Shown here one piece after another: positions 54,301 to 63,525 of a stretch of DNA of 64,000 nucleotides; the stretch's first letter is position 1; each line of letters opens with the position of its first letter. The stretch is from Isosphaeraceae bacterium EP7 (GTDB taxonomy: Bacteria > Planctomycetota > Planctomycetia > Isosphaerales > Isosphaeraceae). Location: contig CP151667.1 of assembly GCA_038400315.1 (NCBI GenBank), positions 806,001 through 870,000 on the forward strand. Reading direction: 5' to 3'. Under the pieces are notes generated by a model. It was given only the letters and a program-made list of their open reading frames with translations. It made no database searches and was not told where the DNA came from. The translations under genes were made by a program, and so were the position numbers.

Positions 54301-55506
54301 GTGAGACGATCGCAACTCCTGATGATCCTGGTCGTCGCGACGGCCCCGATGGTCTGGGTGACATTCGACCGCTTCCGGCGTTCGGAGATCGTCCTGGCCG
54401 GCGGGGCCGTCTTCTCGCCGGACGGGCTCTCGCTCGCCACGGTGTGCTACCCGCAGACTCCGGCGCCGCACGTGGAGCTGAGGGTTTGGGACATCGCGAC
54501 CGGAACGGAGCGGCGGCACGAGCGGCGGACGTTCGCCGATCCGATCTTGGTCCTCTCCGATGACGGAAGGAAGCTAGTCGCGCGGGCCGCGGACGGAAAG
54601 GCCTGGACTCGGGCCGACATGACCCGATGGCCCGGGAGGACCCTGCTTGAGAACGGGGGCGGCGGTGTCGGCTCCATCCTGTCGATGAGCCCCGACGGTC
54701 GAACCCTGGCAACCGCACGCCTCCGAGCCGATATGGACGAGTCCACCCACGTCCGGCTCTGGGACGTAGCCACCGGCAGCCTCGTCAGGACTTTCGACGA
54801 CGGAGAGTTCGTGTATAAGCTGTCCTTCTCACCCGACGGCGGCACCCTCGCCGCCGTCCGAGGAACGCTGGTGGGCTGGGACCTCGTGTCCGGGGAGTTA
54901 TCCGGCCTGACGAAGGCCGTCGGCCCATTCGTGACCTCGATGGCGTTCGCGCCCGACGGATCGTCGCTGGCTGTCCAGCAGGGCTCGGGGAAGATCGCGC
55001 TCATAGACACCACCGACGGCCACGTCCGGGCCGCATTCAACTATCTCCAGCCCGCGGCACTGGCCTTCTCCCCCGACGGCCGACGCCTGGCCGTGGCGGC
55101 CGAGGAACGGGTCACGGTCTGGGACATCGGCACACGAAGGCCTCTCGTCCAGTTCAAAGGGCATGCCCGACCGCGAGACGCGGAACGCGTCAGGATCTTG
55201 CTCAAGCAGAGCGGCATCATCACCGCAAAGTCCTCGGCGAACAGGGTCTGGTCCGTGACGTTCTCCCCCGATGGTCGGCATGTCGCCTCCTGCGACATTG
55301 ACGGCACGGCGCGGGTCTGGGACGCTGCCACTGGCCGCGAGTCTTTGAGGCTCGACCACCGAGAGTTCCCGCCGAAATGGCCACTCGTGGCGGCCTGCTC
55401 CTGGGGGGTGGCCACGGGGCTACTCGCCCTGAGTCGGTTGCGAGCGAGGACCACAGTTTTGTCCTGCGAAACAAGATCACGTCCGAATCCGATTACTTTC
55501 CTTTAA
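54301..55506 (+). CDS. membrane-anchored WD40-repeat protein
   Basis: It has 401 residues. The GTG start has GGAGG 8 bases upstream. An N-terminal hydrophobic segment (LLMILVVATAPMVWV) is followed by about six WD40 blades (SFSPDGGTLAA, AFAPDGSSLAV, TFSPDGRHVAS) and a second hydrophobic stretch near the C-terminus (LVAACSWGVATGLLAL). It is a scaffold rather than an enzyme. Its 3' end overlaps the convergent ceramidase gene by 14 bases. Confidence 0.82.
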   Translation: MRRSQLLMILVVATAPMVWVTFDRFRRSEIVLAGGAVFSPDGLSLATVCYPQTPAPHVELRVWDIATGTERRHERRTFADPILVLSDDGRKLVARAADGKAWTRADMTRWPGRTLLENGGGGVGSILSMSPDGRTLATARLRADMDESTHVRLWDVATGSLVRTFDDGEFVYKLSFSPDGGTLAAVRGTLVGWDLVSGELSGLTKAVGPFVTSMAFAPDGSSLAVQQGSGKIALIDTTDGHVRAAFNYLQPAALAFSPDGRRLAVAAEERVTVWDIGTRRPLVQFKGHARPRDAERVRILLKQSGIITAKSSANRVWSVTFSPDGRHVASCDIDGTARVWDAATGRESLRLDHREFPPKWPLVAACSWGVATGLLALSRLRARTTVLSCETRSRPNPITFL

Positions 55507-56851
55507 TCAACTCCACCGCCGCCTCCGCCAGCAGCCGACCTGCCTCGGGCGCCATCATGCTCGGCGGGCCGAAGGAGCATTCATAGCCGCCACGCGCGAA
55601 TGCGGCCTCGTGGGGCAAGTAACCCAGCATCCCGTTGGCGTAGCAGACGACGAAGGTGCGCACCGGCCAGGCCTGTTCCTTGATCATCAGGCCGTGCTCG
55701 ACGAAGGACTCGGAGGGTTGCGAGGCGAAGGCCATGTCTCCCAGGCGGAACACTTGCACCTCGCCCGGCTCGGTCTTCTTCTCCGCGATCATGGCGAGGA
55801 TGCCCGGGATTTTACGCTCGTAGTAGCCGGCCTCGCCGAAGCGCTGGGTCCCCTTGGCGGTCCCTTCGATGTCGGCCTTGGTCGCCTTGCGATAGGGGAT
55901 GTCGACGGTCTTCGACGCGGCGGAGAGGGTGGATGGCTTGATCCATTTGGGCTTGGCCAGCGCCTTGATGACGTCGTCGGCCAGGATCGCGCCCATCTGC
56001 TCCTTGGTCTTGTCGGGTCGCCTGTGGGGGTCGTCATAGGCGATGTTCCCGGCGGCGCCTTGCAGGAACAGCGTGACGGGGATTCCCTTCGCCTTCAGCT
56101 CCTTGGCGATCACGCCGGGATAGCCGGCGCTGAAGGCCTGGTCGCCGCCGTGGTGCGTGGGGTGGCATGCGAAGTTGACCAGGGCCCCGACGATCTTGCC
56201 GTCGGCCCCGCGCAGGGCGAGCACCGCGACCTCAGGGTCGATGGGGCCTTCGTAGGCCAGTGCGTTGGGGTCGGTGAACGACCCGTGGGTGCGGGCCGAT
56301 CCGTCACGCATGATCACGCGGCGATTGTAGGCGACGTTCAACTCGAAGGCGACGCCCACGGCCATCTCGGACTCCTGGCGAGCGGCCAGGGCCTTGCCCA
56401 CGGCCTTGGAGGCGCCGGCGACCATCGTGGCGATGTAGGCCTCGCTGCGAGGGAGGGCCTCGTTGATGACGGCGGGGCCCGCGTGATTGTGCGTGGCCGT
56501 CACCATCACCCGGTTGCCCGGAATCTTGTGATCGGCCTCCACCTTAGCTCGAATCGTCGCGGTATCGCCCGTGTTCACGAGCGCCACGTCGAGTTGAATG
56601 ATCGCCAGGGGCAGACCCGGGTCGCTCCCGCCGCGGTCGAACACCGCCGCGCGTGCGAAGATCGGGTCGAGCACCCCCTCGCCCACCAACTTGGTGTTCC
56701 ACCCCTGGCGGGGCGTGCCGTTTGGCGGCGTGATGTCGACCTCGCCGAAGCCCGCGCGAAACGTCGTCGCTGGCGTCTCCGCGGCGAGGGTCAGGGTCGT
56801 GGAAAAACCGACGAAAGCGGCGGCGAGGGCCGCGAGGTGGAATCGTCGCAT
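55493..56851 (-). CDS. neutral/alkaline ceramidase-family protein
   Basis: Secreted (MRRFHLAALAAAFVGFSTTLT signal split here as basic plus hydrophobic), 452 residues. FRAGFGEVDITPPNGTPRQG is the family start, TATHNHAGPA and NFACHPTHHGGDQ carry zinc-binding His, and LFLQGAAGNIAYD contains the conserved Gly-Asn motif. It is shorter than true ceramidases (about 650-700 residues) and lacks the C-terminal Ig-like domain, so the substrate may not be ceramide. This family is abundant in planctomycetes. Confidence 0.87.
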   Translation of the reverse strand: MRRFHLAALAAAFVGFSTTLTLAAETPATTFRAGFGEVDITPPNGTPRQGWNTKLVGEGVLDPIFARAAVFDRGGSDPGLPLAIIQLDVALVNTGDTATIRAKVEADHKIPGNRVMVTATHNHAGPAVINEALPRSEAYIATMVAGASKAVGKALAARQESEMAVGVAFELNVAYNRRVIMRDGSARTHGSFTDPNALAYEGPIDPEVAVLALRGADGKIVGALVNFACHPTHHGGDQAFSAGYPGVIAKELKAKGIPVTLFLQGAAGNIAYDDPHRRPDKTKEQMGAILADDVIKALAKPKWIKPSTLSAASKTVDIPYRKATKADIEGTAKGTQRFGEAGYYERKIPGILAMIAEKKTEPGEVQVFRLGDMAFASQPSESFVEHGLMIKEQAWPVRTFVVCYANGMLGYLPHEAAFARGGYECSFGPPSMMAPEAGRLLAEAAVELIKGK

Positions 56852-57040
56852 GCGGGGATGTCCGGCGGGGAAGTCGGGGCGGAGTCGTGGATCAGGCTAA
56901 CGCACCCGTTCACGCCGATCAATCGTCCACACGACCCGTTCTTCCCCCCTGCCGTGACGATGAGACCAGAAATCAGCCCGTTTCAAGATCGTCAACGATC
57001 AACGTCGGGACAAGAACGTCGGAATTCATGACTCAATGTG

Positions 57041-57589
57041 TTATTGCTCGTCGTCATTGGGCTGGTCCGAGGTCGGAAGGGGGAGATTTCGCTCATCCAG
57101 ACGACTCCTTGCCTGATCAAACACTTCCTTCTTGGCGTTGTCATCGCCCTTGGCCTTCTCGATCTCGGCTTCCCGCTCTTTGATCCTATTCTTCTGCGTG
57201 TATTTCCGAAGCACTTCGAGCTTGGTCATCGATTGCTCGAGGGTGAACTTGGCTTTCTCCAGGGCCAGTTGGTCGGCGAGCTTCGTGGACTTGGAGAACC
57301 GCTCGGACCATCTCAGGCGTTCGCGGGCGCGAGCCACTTCGCTTTTCGCCAACGCGATCTCACCTCGGAATCTCTCGACGTCTTCCTTGAATCTCGTCTC
57401 GGTGTCGACGAGCACGTCGACCTCGGCGACCACGCGTGTCATCCTGGCCCGAAGGTATTCGGCTTCCGCCAGCTTCGCGGCAACGACCCGGTCGACTTGA
57501 ATTTTCTGAGCAGGGCTCGTTGTGCCGTGCCCCAGAGTCACAAGGGCGAAAAGGGACGCCGTGACTCGCCAACGTCTGAAGGTCAACAT
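57041..57589 (-). CDS. secreted coiled-coil hypothetical protein
   Basis: It has 182 residues. The signal-like N-terminus (VTASLFALVTLGHGTTSPAQ) follows MLTFRRWR. Residues 35-160 are almost entirely charged helix (KLAEAEYLRARMTRVVAEVD, SEVARARERLRWSERFSKS) predicted as coiled coil. The sequence is less GC-rich than its neighbours. No family is recognised; a periplasmic structural or adaptor role is possible. Confidence 0.68.
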   Translation of the reverse strand: MLTFRRWRVTASLFALVTLGHGTTSPAQKIQVDRVVAAKLAEAEYLRARMTRVVAEVDVLVDTETRFKEDVERFRGEIALAKSEVARARERLRWSERFSKSTKLADQLALEKAKFTLEQSMTKLEVLRKYTQKNRIKEREAEIEKAKGDDNAKKEVFDQARSRLDERNLPLPTSDQPNDDEQ

Positions 57590-57786
57590 CCGGCAAATCC
57601 CTTCATGTTGAAGTCCGATCGCCACCGCCGGTTGCCTTCACGTGACTTGGCGGTTCCGACTCCCTCAAGAGAATGAGGCGACGGATTCATGAGCCATGGA
57701 CCGCCTCGTCGACAGGAATTCCACGAGGCGTCCACGTCGACGGTCGCAAGGCTCAGGCCTTCAGGGGATGCCCAACAACGTCGGGC

Positions 57787-58836
57787 TCACGGCAAGGCGG
57801 GCCGCGGCTTCAGCTTCAGGCCGCGGATGAAGAGGCGTTGCTCCTCGTCGGACGCCGTCCAGACCATCAGCACGGCCAGGGCCCCGTAATATGGCAGGTG
57901 GCCGGCCAGCTCGACCCAGTTGAAGACCGTGAGCGTCAGGTTGAACGGCAGCCAGGCGATCAGGATGATCAGCCGGGTGAAGATTCCGAACAGGAGGCAG
58001 AGCCCCACCAGCAGTTCCACCGACCCCGCGCAAAGGACGAACACCTCGTCGGACATCGGGATGCCCAGATATCCGGTGAAATTCAGGTCATACGTCTTCA
58101 GGAACGAGAGGGCCAATGGCCGATTCGCCAGCTTCTCGGTGAACGCGACCGCGATCAGGCTGAGCGCGACGCCCGTGCGTAGCGCCGGCATCGCGAGCCG
58201 CATCGAGGCATCCGACGGGGCGAACTTCGGCATCAGCAGCCGGTCGATCGAGAAAGGCCCTCGCCCGGCCAGCCAGAAGAAGGCCGCGAAGCCCAGGTAG
58301 TGGATGTTCTCCAGCATCGGCTCCAGGCCGACCGCCACGCACCCAACCAGCCAGGTGAGCGCGAGGAACGCCGCCGCCGGACGCGTCAGGCCTCCGTAGA
58401 AGAATGAGAGCGCCGCCCCCACCTGCATCAGCCCGAGCCAATACTTCCAGACTCCAGTCAGCGAGTTATTGGGAGAAAAGAGATCGCCGTGGAGGGCATT
58501 GACCAGAAGCGGGGTCGCGACGTGCAGCCCCAGGATCGCCGGCACCAACCCGTAGAGCAGCGACCGACCTTCCTCGTCGGCCCCGAAGTCGGCCGGCCCG
58601 GGCAGGACCTCCCTCTCTCGTACCGCTCGCCAGATCAGGCCCAGCACGCCGACGGTCACGACCGTCGCCGCGATGAAGCCGAGGGTCATCGGCTGGGTCA
58701 CCTGATCGAGCCGCGAAGGGTACTTCGCCGGATCGTCGTGGAACCACTTCTCATGGGCATTGGCGGTCGAGCCCCAGGCCATCGCCGCTGCGATGACAAA
58801 GAGCAGCACCGGGGCGCGGGGGGAAATCCATCGCAT
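57787..58836 (-). CDS. DoxX-like membrane protein
   Basis: It has 349 residues and about 8-9 hydrophobic helices after a signal-like start (LLFVIAAAMAWGSTANAH). The C-terminal half (TGVALSLIAVAFTEKLAN; AGSVELLVGLCLLFGIFTRL) matches the DoxX/TQO small-subunit-like fold, doubled in length by an N-terminal membrane domain. Its function is unproven; DoxX proteins are linked to redox or sulfur metabolism. It is a single gene. Confidence 0.8.
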   Translation of the reverse strand: MRWISPRAPVLLFVIAAAMAWGSTANAHEKWFHDDPAKYPSRLDQVTQPMTLGFIAATVVTVGVLGLIWRAVREREVLPGPADFGADEEGRSLLYGLVPAILGLHVATPLLVNALHGDLFSPNNSLTGVWKYWLGLMQVGAALSFFYGGLTRPAAAFLALTWLVGCVAVGLEPMLENIHYLGFAAFFWLAGRGPFSIDRLLMPKFAPSDASMRLAMPALRTGVALSLIAVAFTEKLANRPLALSFLKTYDLNFTGYLGIPMSDEVFVLCAGSVELLVGLCLLFGIFTRLIILIAWLPFNLTLTVFNWVELAGHLPYYGALAVLMVWTASDEEQRLFIRGLKLKPRPALP

Positions 58837-59070
58837 GACTAAATCCTAATCCTCGTTCGCTCAATCATTGGGCGTTCGGAGCATTCTACAGTCCCGGCCT
58901 GGAATGCTCTATGAGGACGGATCGTCGCCCCGAAAACGGTGGGTTTGGCGAGTAGCACGCGATCATGTGGCGGGGCCCGTCCAGAAGGATGGCACAACTC
59001 GCCAATCCTTCTGACCTGGAGCGTGCTCGTGGAACGGAAAGGGGCCTGTGTGCCCGATTGCTGAGAAATA

Positions 59071-59340
59071 TCAAGGCTTGACCGGGGCAACCTCACGTTC
59101 AACCTTGTCGAGTCGCTTGCGAACAGCGTCTACGCTTTTGTTCATTTCCATGTTCATCTGCATAATTATGTTTGTAATCTGGGCATTTTGTGTGGAAAAA
59201 TTGCGAGCCCGAGCTTCCAAAGCCGCGACCTTTCTTCCTTGCTCCCTCAGGGCAAGGCTCTGGATGGTCACTGCGAGCATCAAAGCGACTATGACCGTTA
59301 TCACCATCGCCGAGCGGATTCCGATTGATAACTTCGCCAT
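59071..59340 (-). CDS. small membrane protein with coiled coil
   Basis: It has 89 residues: one N-terminal transmembrane helix (AMVITVIVALMLAVTIQSL) followed by a coiled coil (QGRKVAALEARARNFS, MEMNKSVDAVRKRLDKVE). Its base composition is more AT-rich than the surroundings. The bitopic layout resembles FtsL/FtsB-like or prophage-type small proteins, but there is no specific match. Confidence 0.6.
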   Translation of the reverse strand: MAKLSIGIRSAMVITVIVALMLAVTIQSLALREQGRKVAALEARARNFSTQNAQITNIIMQMNMEMNKSVDAVRKRLDKVEREVAPVKP

Positions 59341-59937
59341 TTCGGGTCCTGCTTGGCGTTACTCTACAAGCCGCCGGTCAACATTCCGGACGAGAAATCG
59401 ACGAGCTTCTGACCCAGTCGCCTTAACTCATGTTACCCCCCAGGAACGGTCATCGCCACTCACCTGACGATGTCCCGAGGTGCAAACCGGGGGAGTCCCG
59501 AAATCGGCCCGAAACGGGACGGCAAGACCGGGGTTGGTGACCGGCACTTCTGGGGCAGGGATGCCGTCCCGTTCCCATTCCGAAATCAAGATCCCGAAGT
59601 TCGATGCGAGGGATGGGGTCCGGAACGATGGGAGACTGGAGGGGGCCGTATCGGCGTTATGCGCGTCTCGACCTCGCCCGACGAGGATGGGGACAACCCG
59701 ACTCCGCCTTCCTTGAGTGGCCTGGCCCCGCGGCTCAAGCCCCTTCGAAAGGCCCGGGTTTTCGCTTCGCGGCGTCCAATCGCGGCCCTTCGCCTTCAAT
59801 CGGTCGTTGATCGATTTCTTATGGGAGAGAAGTCGGGGGCGAATCGATGGATCATCGATGTGCACGCGTCCCGGGCAATTCGCGCCGATCTCCGTCCTCG
59901 ACCCCGGCTCCTCGCCCCGCCGTTTGTTCCTCCCCGA
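59341..59937. other. gene-poor region
   Basis: About 600 bases between two minus-strand genes. Open frames on both strands look non-coding (no family pattern, mixed low-complexity). It contains the 12-bp inverted repeat at 59513-59573. It may hold a regulatory or repetitive intergenic element. Confidence 0.5.
59513..59573. repeat. 12-bp inverted repeat with 37-base spacer
   Basis: AACGGGACGGCA (59513-59524) and TGCCGTCCCGTT (59562-59573) are perfect reverse complements. The spacer is GC-rich and could fold further. Only one copy occurs in this window. Confidence 0.6.
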
Positions 59938-61368
59938 TCACCGCCCCGCTTGCCGCTTCACCCAGTTTCGGATGGTCTCGAGCACCGCGGGCGAGATGGT
60001 CTGCTCGATCGAGCCGTACTCGGACGGCGACCCCGTCTCGGCGGGCTGGAAGAGGTGATTCAGGCCGGGGAACAGCCGGGTCGTCACCTGCATGTTGCCC
60101 CCGGCCTTCAGGGCGGTGGCGATCGCTTCGAGGTTTTCCGGCGGCACTTGCAGGTCCTTCTCGCCGCTGATCGCCAGCACCGGGCAGGTGACTTTGCTCA
60201 GGGTCGGCAGCGGGTCGTAGGCGATGAAATAGCGCATCCAGGGGCTCAGCACCGCGTCGGACTGGGCCTTGATGAAGGCGTCGACTTCGCCGACCGCCTT
60301 TCGCTCGGCCTCCGACAGCTTGCCGTGCTCCTTGGTCAGCAGGTCGGCCAACGACATGCGGATCTGCTCGTCCTCGGACTGCTTGGCCAGGATCTGGAAC
60401 ATCGCTTCCTGGACCGTTGTATTCCGGGCGATTTCCTCGGCCGACCGGCCCCCCGCCTCCCCGATCAGCTTGCCTTGCCGGATCAGGATCTCCCGCCCTG
60501 TCATCCCCGTGCCGGCCAGCAGCACGATGAAATCAACGTCCTCGGTGCGGGCGGCCACCGCGGGCGCGATGATCCCCCCCTCGCTGTGGCCGATCAGGCC
60601 GATGTGAGCGGCGTCGATCTCGGGCCGGCCCTTGAGGAATGCGACCCCGGCCGCGACATCGTCGATGTAGTCTTTGGTCGTCGCCGCCTTCGGGTCGCCC
60701 GTCGAGCCCCCGACCCCACGGTCGTCCACCCGCAGCACAGCCACGCCCGCTCGGCTCAGGTCGTCGGCCAGGACCCAGAACGGCTTGTGGCCGAAAATGG
60801 TCTCGTCGCGATCCTGCGCTCCCGACCCGGTGATCATGAGCACCGCGGGGAACGGCCCCTTTCCTTCGGGCACGGTCAGGGTTCCGGCAATCGTTACCTT
60901 CTCACCGCCGGGGTAGCTCACCTCGATCGCCTTGTACGGGAAGGGTGCCTTGGGCGTCTGGGGCCGCTTGATCTCGGTCGGCTTCTCCACCTTGGCCAGG
61001 GTGAGCGGGAGCTTGTTGGGCCCCTGGGTCCAGGTCCCTTCGGCCTTGGTCCCGGCGTCGTCAAGAGTGCCGCTGAACTCGCCCTTGATGACCGCCACGT
61101 CGAGCTTGAACGTCTTTCCTTCAAGCGTCGTGGACGCGACGGGAATTCCCTTGGCCCCCTGGTCGGGGCTGTCCAGCGTCGAACTCAAGGCGCCGTCCTT
61201 ACCCTGGGTCACGTTCACGACCAGGCGCAGCGAGGCCGGCCCGATCGTCAGCTTCCCCTCCCAGGTCCCCGCCAGCTTCGACTTCGGAACGTCGTCGCCC
61301 CGCGAGACTTCGCACGCGAAGGCCGTCAGCATCGACAACGCCAGGAAGGCACCTCGGATCGTGGGCAT
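59938..61368 (-). CDS. secreted alpha/beta hydrolase with N-terminal beta domain
   Basis: It has 476 residues. The N-terminus (LALSMLTAFACEVSRG) is a signal peptide with a lipobox-like AFAC. Residues 28-135 form a beta-rich domain (LAGTWEGKLTIGPASLRLVV) common in planctomycete hydrolases. The catalytic domain has the nucleophile Ser in GLIGHSEGGIIAP, an oxyanion region MITGSGAQDRDE and a likely catalytic His in FPGLNHLFQPAE. It belongs to the dienelactone-hydrolase/prolyl-oligopeptidase-like group; substrate unknown. Confidence 0.87.
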   Translation of the reverse strand: MPTIRGAFLALSMLTAFACEVSRGDDVPKSKLAGTWEGKLTIGPASLRLVVNVTQGKDGALSSTLDSPDQGAKGIPVASTTLEGKTFKLDVAVIKGEFSGTLDDAGTKAEGTWTQGPNKLPLTLAKVEKPTEIKRPQTPKAPFPYKAIEVSYPGGEKVTIAGTLTVPEGKGPFPAVLMITGSGAQDRDETIFGHKPFWVLADDLSRAGVAVLRVDDRGVGGSTGDPKAATTKDYIDDVAAGVAFLKGRPEIDAAHIGLIGHSEGGIIAPAVAARTEDVDFIVLLAGTGMTGREILIRQGKLIGEAGGRSAEEIARNTTVQEAMFQILAKQSEDEQIRMSLADLLTKEHGKLSEAERKAVGEVDAFIKAQSDAVLSPWMRYFIAYDPLPTLSKVTCPVLAISGEKDLQVPPENLEAIATALKAGGNMQVTTRLFPGLNHLFQPAETGSPSEYGSIEQTISPAVLETIRNWVKRQAGR

Positions 61369-61600
61369 CGGTCACCTCGGTTCGACTGGAAGCCATCCAC
61401 GGCCTTCGCATCCGGCGATGCGCCGACCACGCCGGAAACCCTACCAGATCCGAACTTGACCGGGACGGATCAATTCGCTTGCCCGGCGAATCGCCTGCAC
61501 GCCGTGCCCAACGGCCGGTTAGAATGGACCGCTTCCCTTCCATCGAAGGGCGACCGATCTCCGGGCGTCGCCCACCACTTGCGCGGAGCCGACCACGGCC

Positions 61601-62098
61601 ATGGCCGACAATCACGCCTTCGACGTCGTCAGCGAAGTCAACCACGTCGAGATCCACAACGCCGTCACCCAGGCCCAGCACGAGATCAACGTGCGATACG
61701 ACTTCAAGGGGACGCGGGCCAGCATCGAGTTCAACAAGAAGGACAACACCCTCAAGCTCGAGGCCGACCACAAGGGTCAGCTCGACACCGTGCTTCAGGT
61801 CCTCAAGGAGAAGCTGGCCAAGCGCGGGGTCGCCGTGAATGTCCTGAAGCGCGGGACCGTCGAGGAGGCGACCCACGACAGCGTCCGCGAGGTCATCACC
61901 ATGCACGTCGGCATCGAGGCCGACGACGCGCGCAAGCTCGTCAAGCAGATCAAGGGGCTCGGCCTGAAGGTGCAGGCCCAGATCATGGACGAGAAGCTGC
62001 GCATCACCGGCAAGAAGCTCGACGAACTCCAGGCCGTCATGAAGTACCTCAAGGAGAATGGTCCGGAATACCCTCTCCAGTTTACCAATTTCACCTGA
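61601..62098 (+). CDS. yajQ: YajQ family nucleotide-binding protein
   Basis: It has 165 residues, the family length. FDVVSEVNHVEIHNAVTQA, INVRYDFKGTRASIEF and the C-terminal LKENGPEYPLQFTNF are diagnostic. YajQ proteins bind nucleotides, and some bind cyclic di-GMP with a transcription factor partner. The gene stands alone. Confidence 0.95.
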   Translation: MADNHAFDVVSEVNHVEIHNAVTQAQHEINVRYDFKGTRASIEFNKKDNTLKLEADHKGQLDTVLQVLKEKLAKRGVAVNVLKRGTVEEATHDSVREVITMHVGIEADDARKLVKQIKGLGLKVQAQIMDEKLRITGKKLDELQAVMKYLKENGPEYPLQFTNFT

Positions 62099-62312
62099 TC
62101 TGCCCCTCTTCGCCCAAGCGGACCACCGCCACGAGCGGCCGAGTCCGGGGCCTGCTCGCGCAGGAAGCGTTCCAGACGCCGCCTCGGACCGTCCGATGTT
62201 AGCCATGCCCCGGGAGGTCGGTCGGTGCGGAGCACCCCCGCATCCCGGGACGCTGGCGGGGAATTCTTTCCCCACTCGGAATTGGGTCGTAAAGGCGGAG
62301 GGCCGGACAGCC

Positions 62313-63455
62313 ATGGGCTTCTTGAGCGGACGCATCACCTACGCGCGATTTGCAGTCTCGGGCGACAGCCCCCTCCCCTTCGATGAAGACCTGCTGGAGA
62401 AAGCCAACCTCCACGCCATCGGTAAGCACGGCAGCGCCGAATCGACTGACGGCGTCAAGATCGGCTGGGGGGGCGGCGACCACGTCCTCGACAACCGGTT
62501 CGAGCTGGAGAAGAACCTGATTAACGACGCGCTCCACCTCTCGATGCGCGTCGACACCAACAAGGTTCCCAGCTCGATCCTCAAGGCCTACACCACCATC
62601 GAGACCCAGGCCCGGGCCCACCTCAACCCCAGCGGCCGGGCCACAAAGGCCCAGCGCACCGAGGCCAAGGAAGCCGCGATCATCCGCGCCGAGGCCGAAT
62701 CGGCCGACGGCCGCTACCTGCGGATGGCCCACTACCCCATCCTCTGGGACGGCCAGACCAACACCGTCTTCGTGGGCGCCACCAGCCTGAACGTGCTCGA
62801 TCGCCTGCGGACTCTCTTCCGCGAGACCTTCGACCGCACGCTGGAGCCCCTCACCGCCGGCACGCTCGCCGTGCGGCTGGCCGAGCAGCGCGGCGAAGCC
62901 GCCAGCATGGAAACCTTCGGCCCCTTCCACGACTCCCCCGTCGTCACCTGGGCCAACGAGGAAGGCTCCAGCCACGACGTCCTGGGCAATGAGTTCCTGC
63001 TCTGGCTCTGGCACACCCTCCAGAACGACAGCGACACCCTCAACCTGCCCGACGGCAGCGAGGCGACCATCATGGTCGCCAAGACCCTGACCCTCGACTG
63101 CCCCCGAGGCGAGAACGGCCGCGACCAGCTGACCACCGAAGGCCCGACACGCCTGCCCGAGGCCTTCCGCGCCCTGCAAGGCGGCAAGCTCCCCCGCAAG
63201 GCCGGCCTCATCATCGTCCGCCACGGCATGCAGTACGAGTTCACCCTGCAAGCCGAGACCTTCTCCGTCAGCGGCGCCAACCTGCCCAAGCCCGAGGACG
63301 CACAGGGCGACGAGGCGAAGATCGCCCGGATCGACGGCCTCCGCCACCTGGTCGAGACCCTCGACCTCATCTACGACACCTTCACCCGCCGCCGCACCGG
63401 CACCAACTGGACCGGCGACATGGGCCGCATCCGCAACTGGCTCACCGCCGCCTGA
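62313..63455 (+). CDS. RdgC-like recombination-associated protein
   Basis: It has 380 residues from ATG 62313 (MGFLSGRITYARFAV). The frame extends upstream to 62058 without family features. A charged helix (TIETQARAHLNPSGRATKAQ), TNTVFVGATSLNVLDRL and LRTLFRETF parallel the E. coli RdgC central region and its LLRKSLG segment. RdgC forms a ring on double-stranded DNA and limits RecA access. The match is by pattern and distant, so a different DNA-associated function is possible. A strong terminator follows. Confidence 0.65.
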   Translation: MGFLSGRITYARFAVSGDSPLPFDEDLLEKANLHAIGKHGSAESTDGVKIGWGGGDHVLDNRFELEKNLINDALHLSMRVDTNKVPSSILKAYTTIETQARAHLNPSGRATKAQRTEAKEAAIIRAEAESADGRYLRMAHYPILWDGQTNTVFVGATSLNVLDRLRTLFRETFDRTLEPLTAGTLAVRLAEQRGEAASMETFGPFHDSPVVTWANEEGSSHDVLGNEFLLWLWHTLQNDSDTLNLPDGSEATIMVAKTLTLDCPRGENGRDQLTTEGPTRLPEAFRALQGGKLPRKAGLIIVRHGMQYEFTLQAETFSVSGANLPKPEDAQGDEAKIARIDGLRHLVETLDLIYDTFTRRRTGTNWTGDMGRIRNWLTAA

Positions 63456-63480
63456 GCCGGCCGGATCATCGAAACTCAAA

Positions 63481-63522
63481 GGCCGCCCCCCGCGAGCTTG
63501 TTCGCGGGGGGCGGCCTTTTTT
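63481..63522. terminator. intrinsic terminator between convergent genes
   Basis: A perfect 15-bp stem (GGCCGCCCCCCGCGA / TCGCGGGGGGCGGCC) with a 6-base loop (GCTTGT), followed by T6 on the plus strand. On the minus strand the tail is TTTGAGTTTCG. It ends the RdgC-like gene and probably the partial gene at the right edge as well. Confidence 0.93.
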
Positions 63523-63525
63523 CGT

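Noticed and set aside
59470-62202. 910-residue plus-strand frame
   Set aside because: Mostly antisense to the secreted hydrolase and out of frame with yajQ; no family features.
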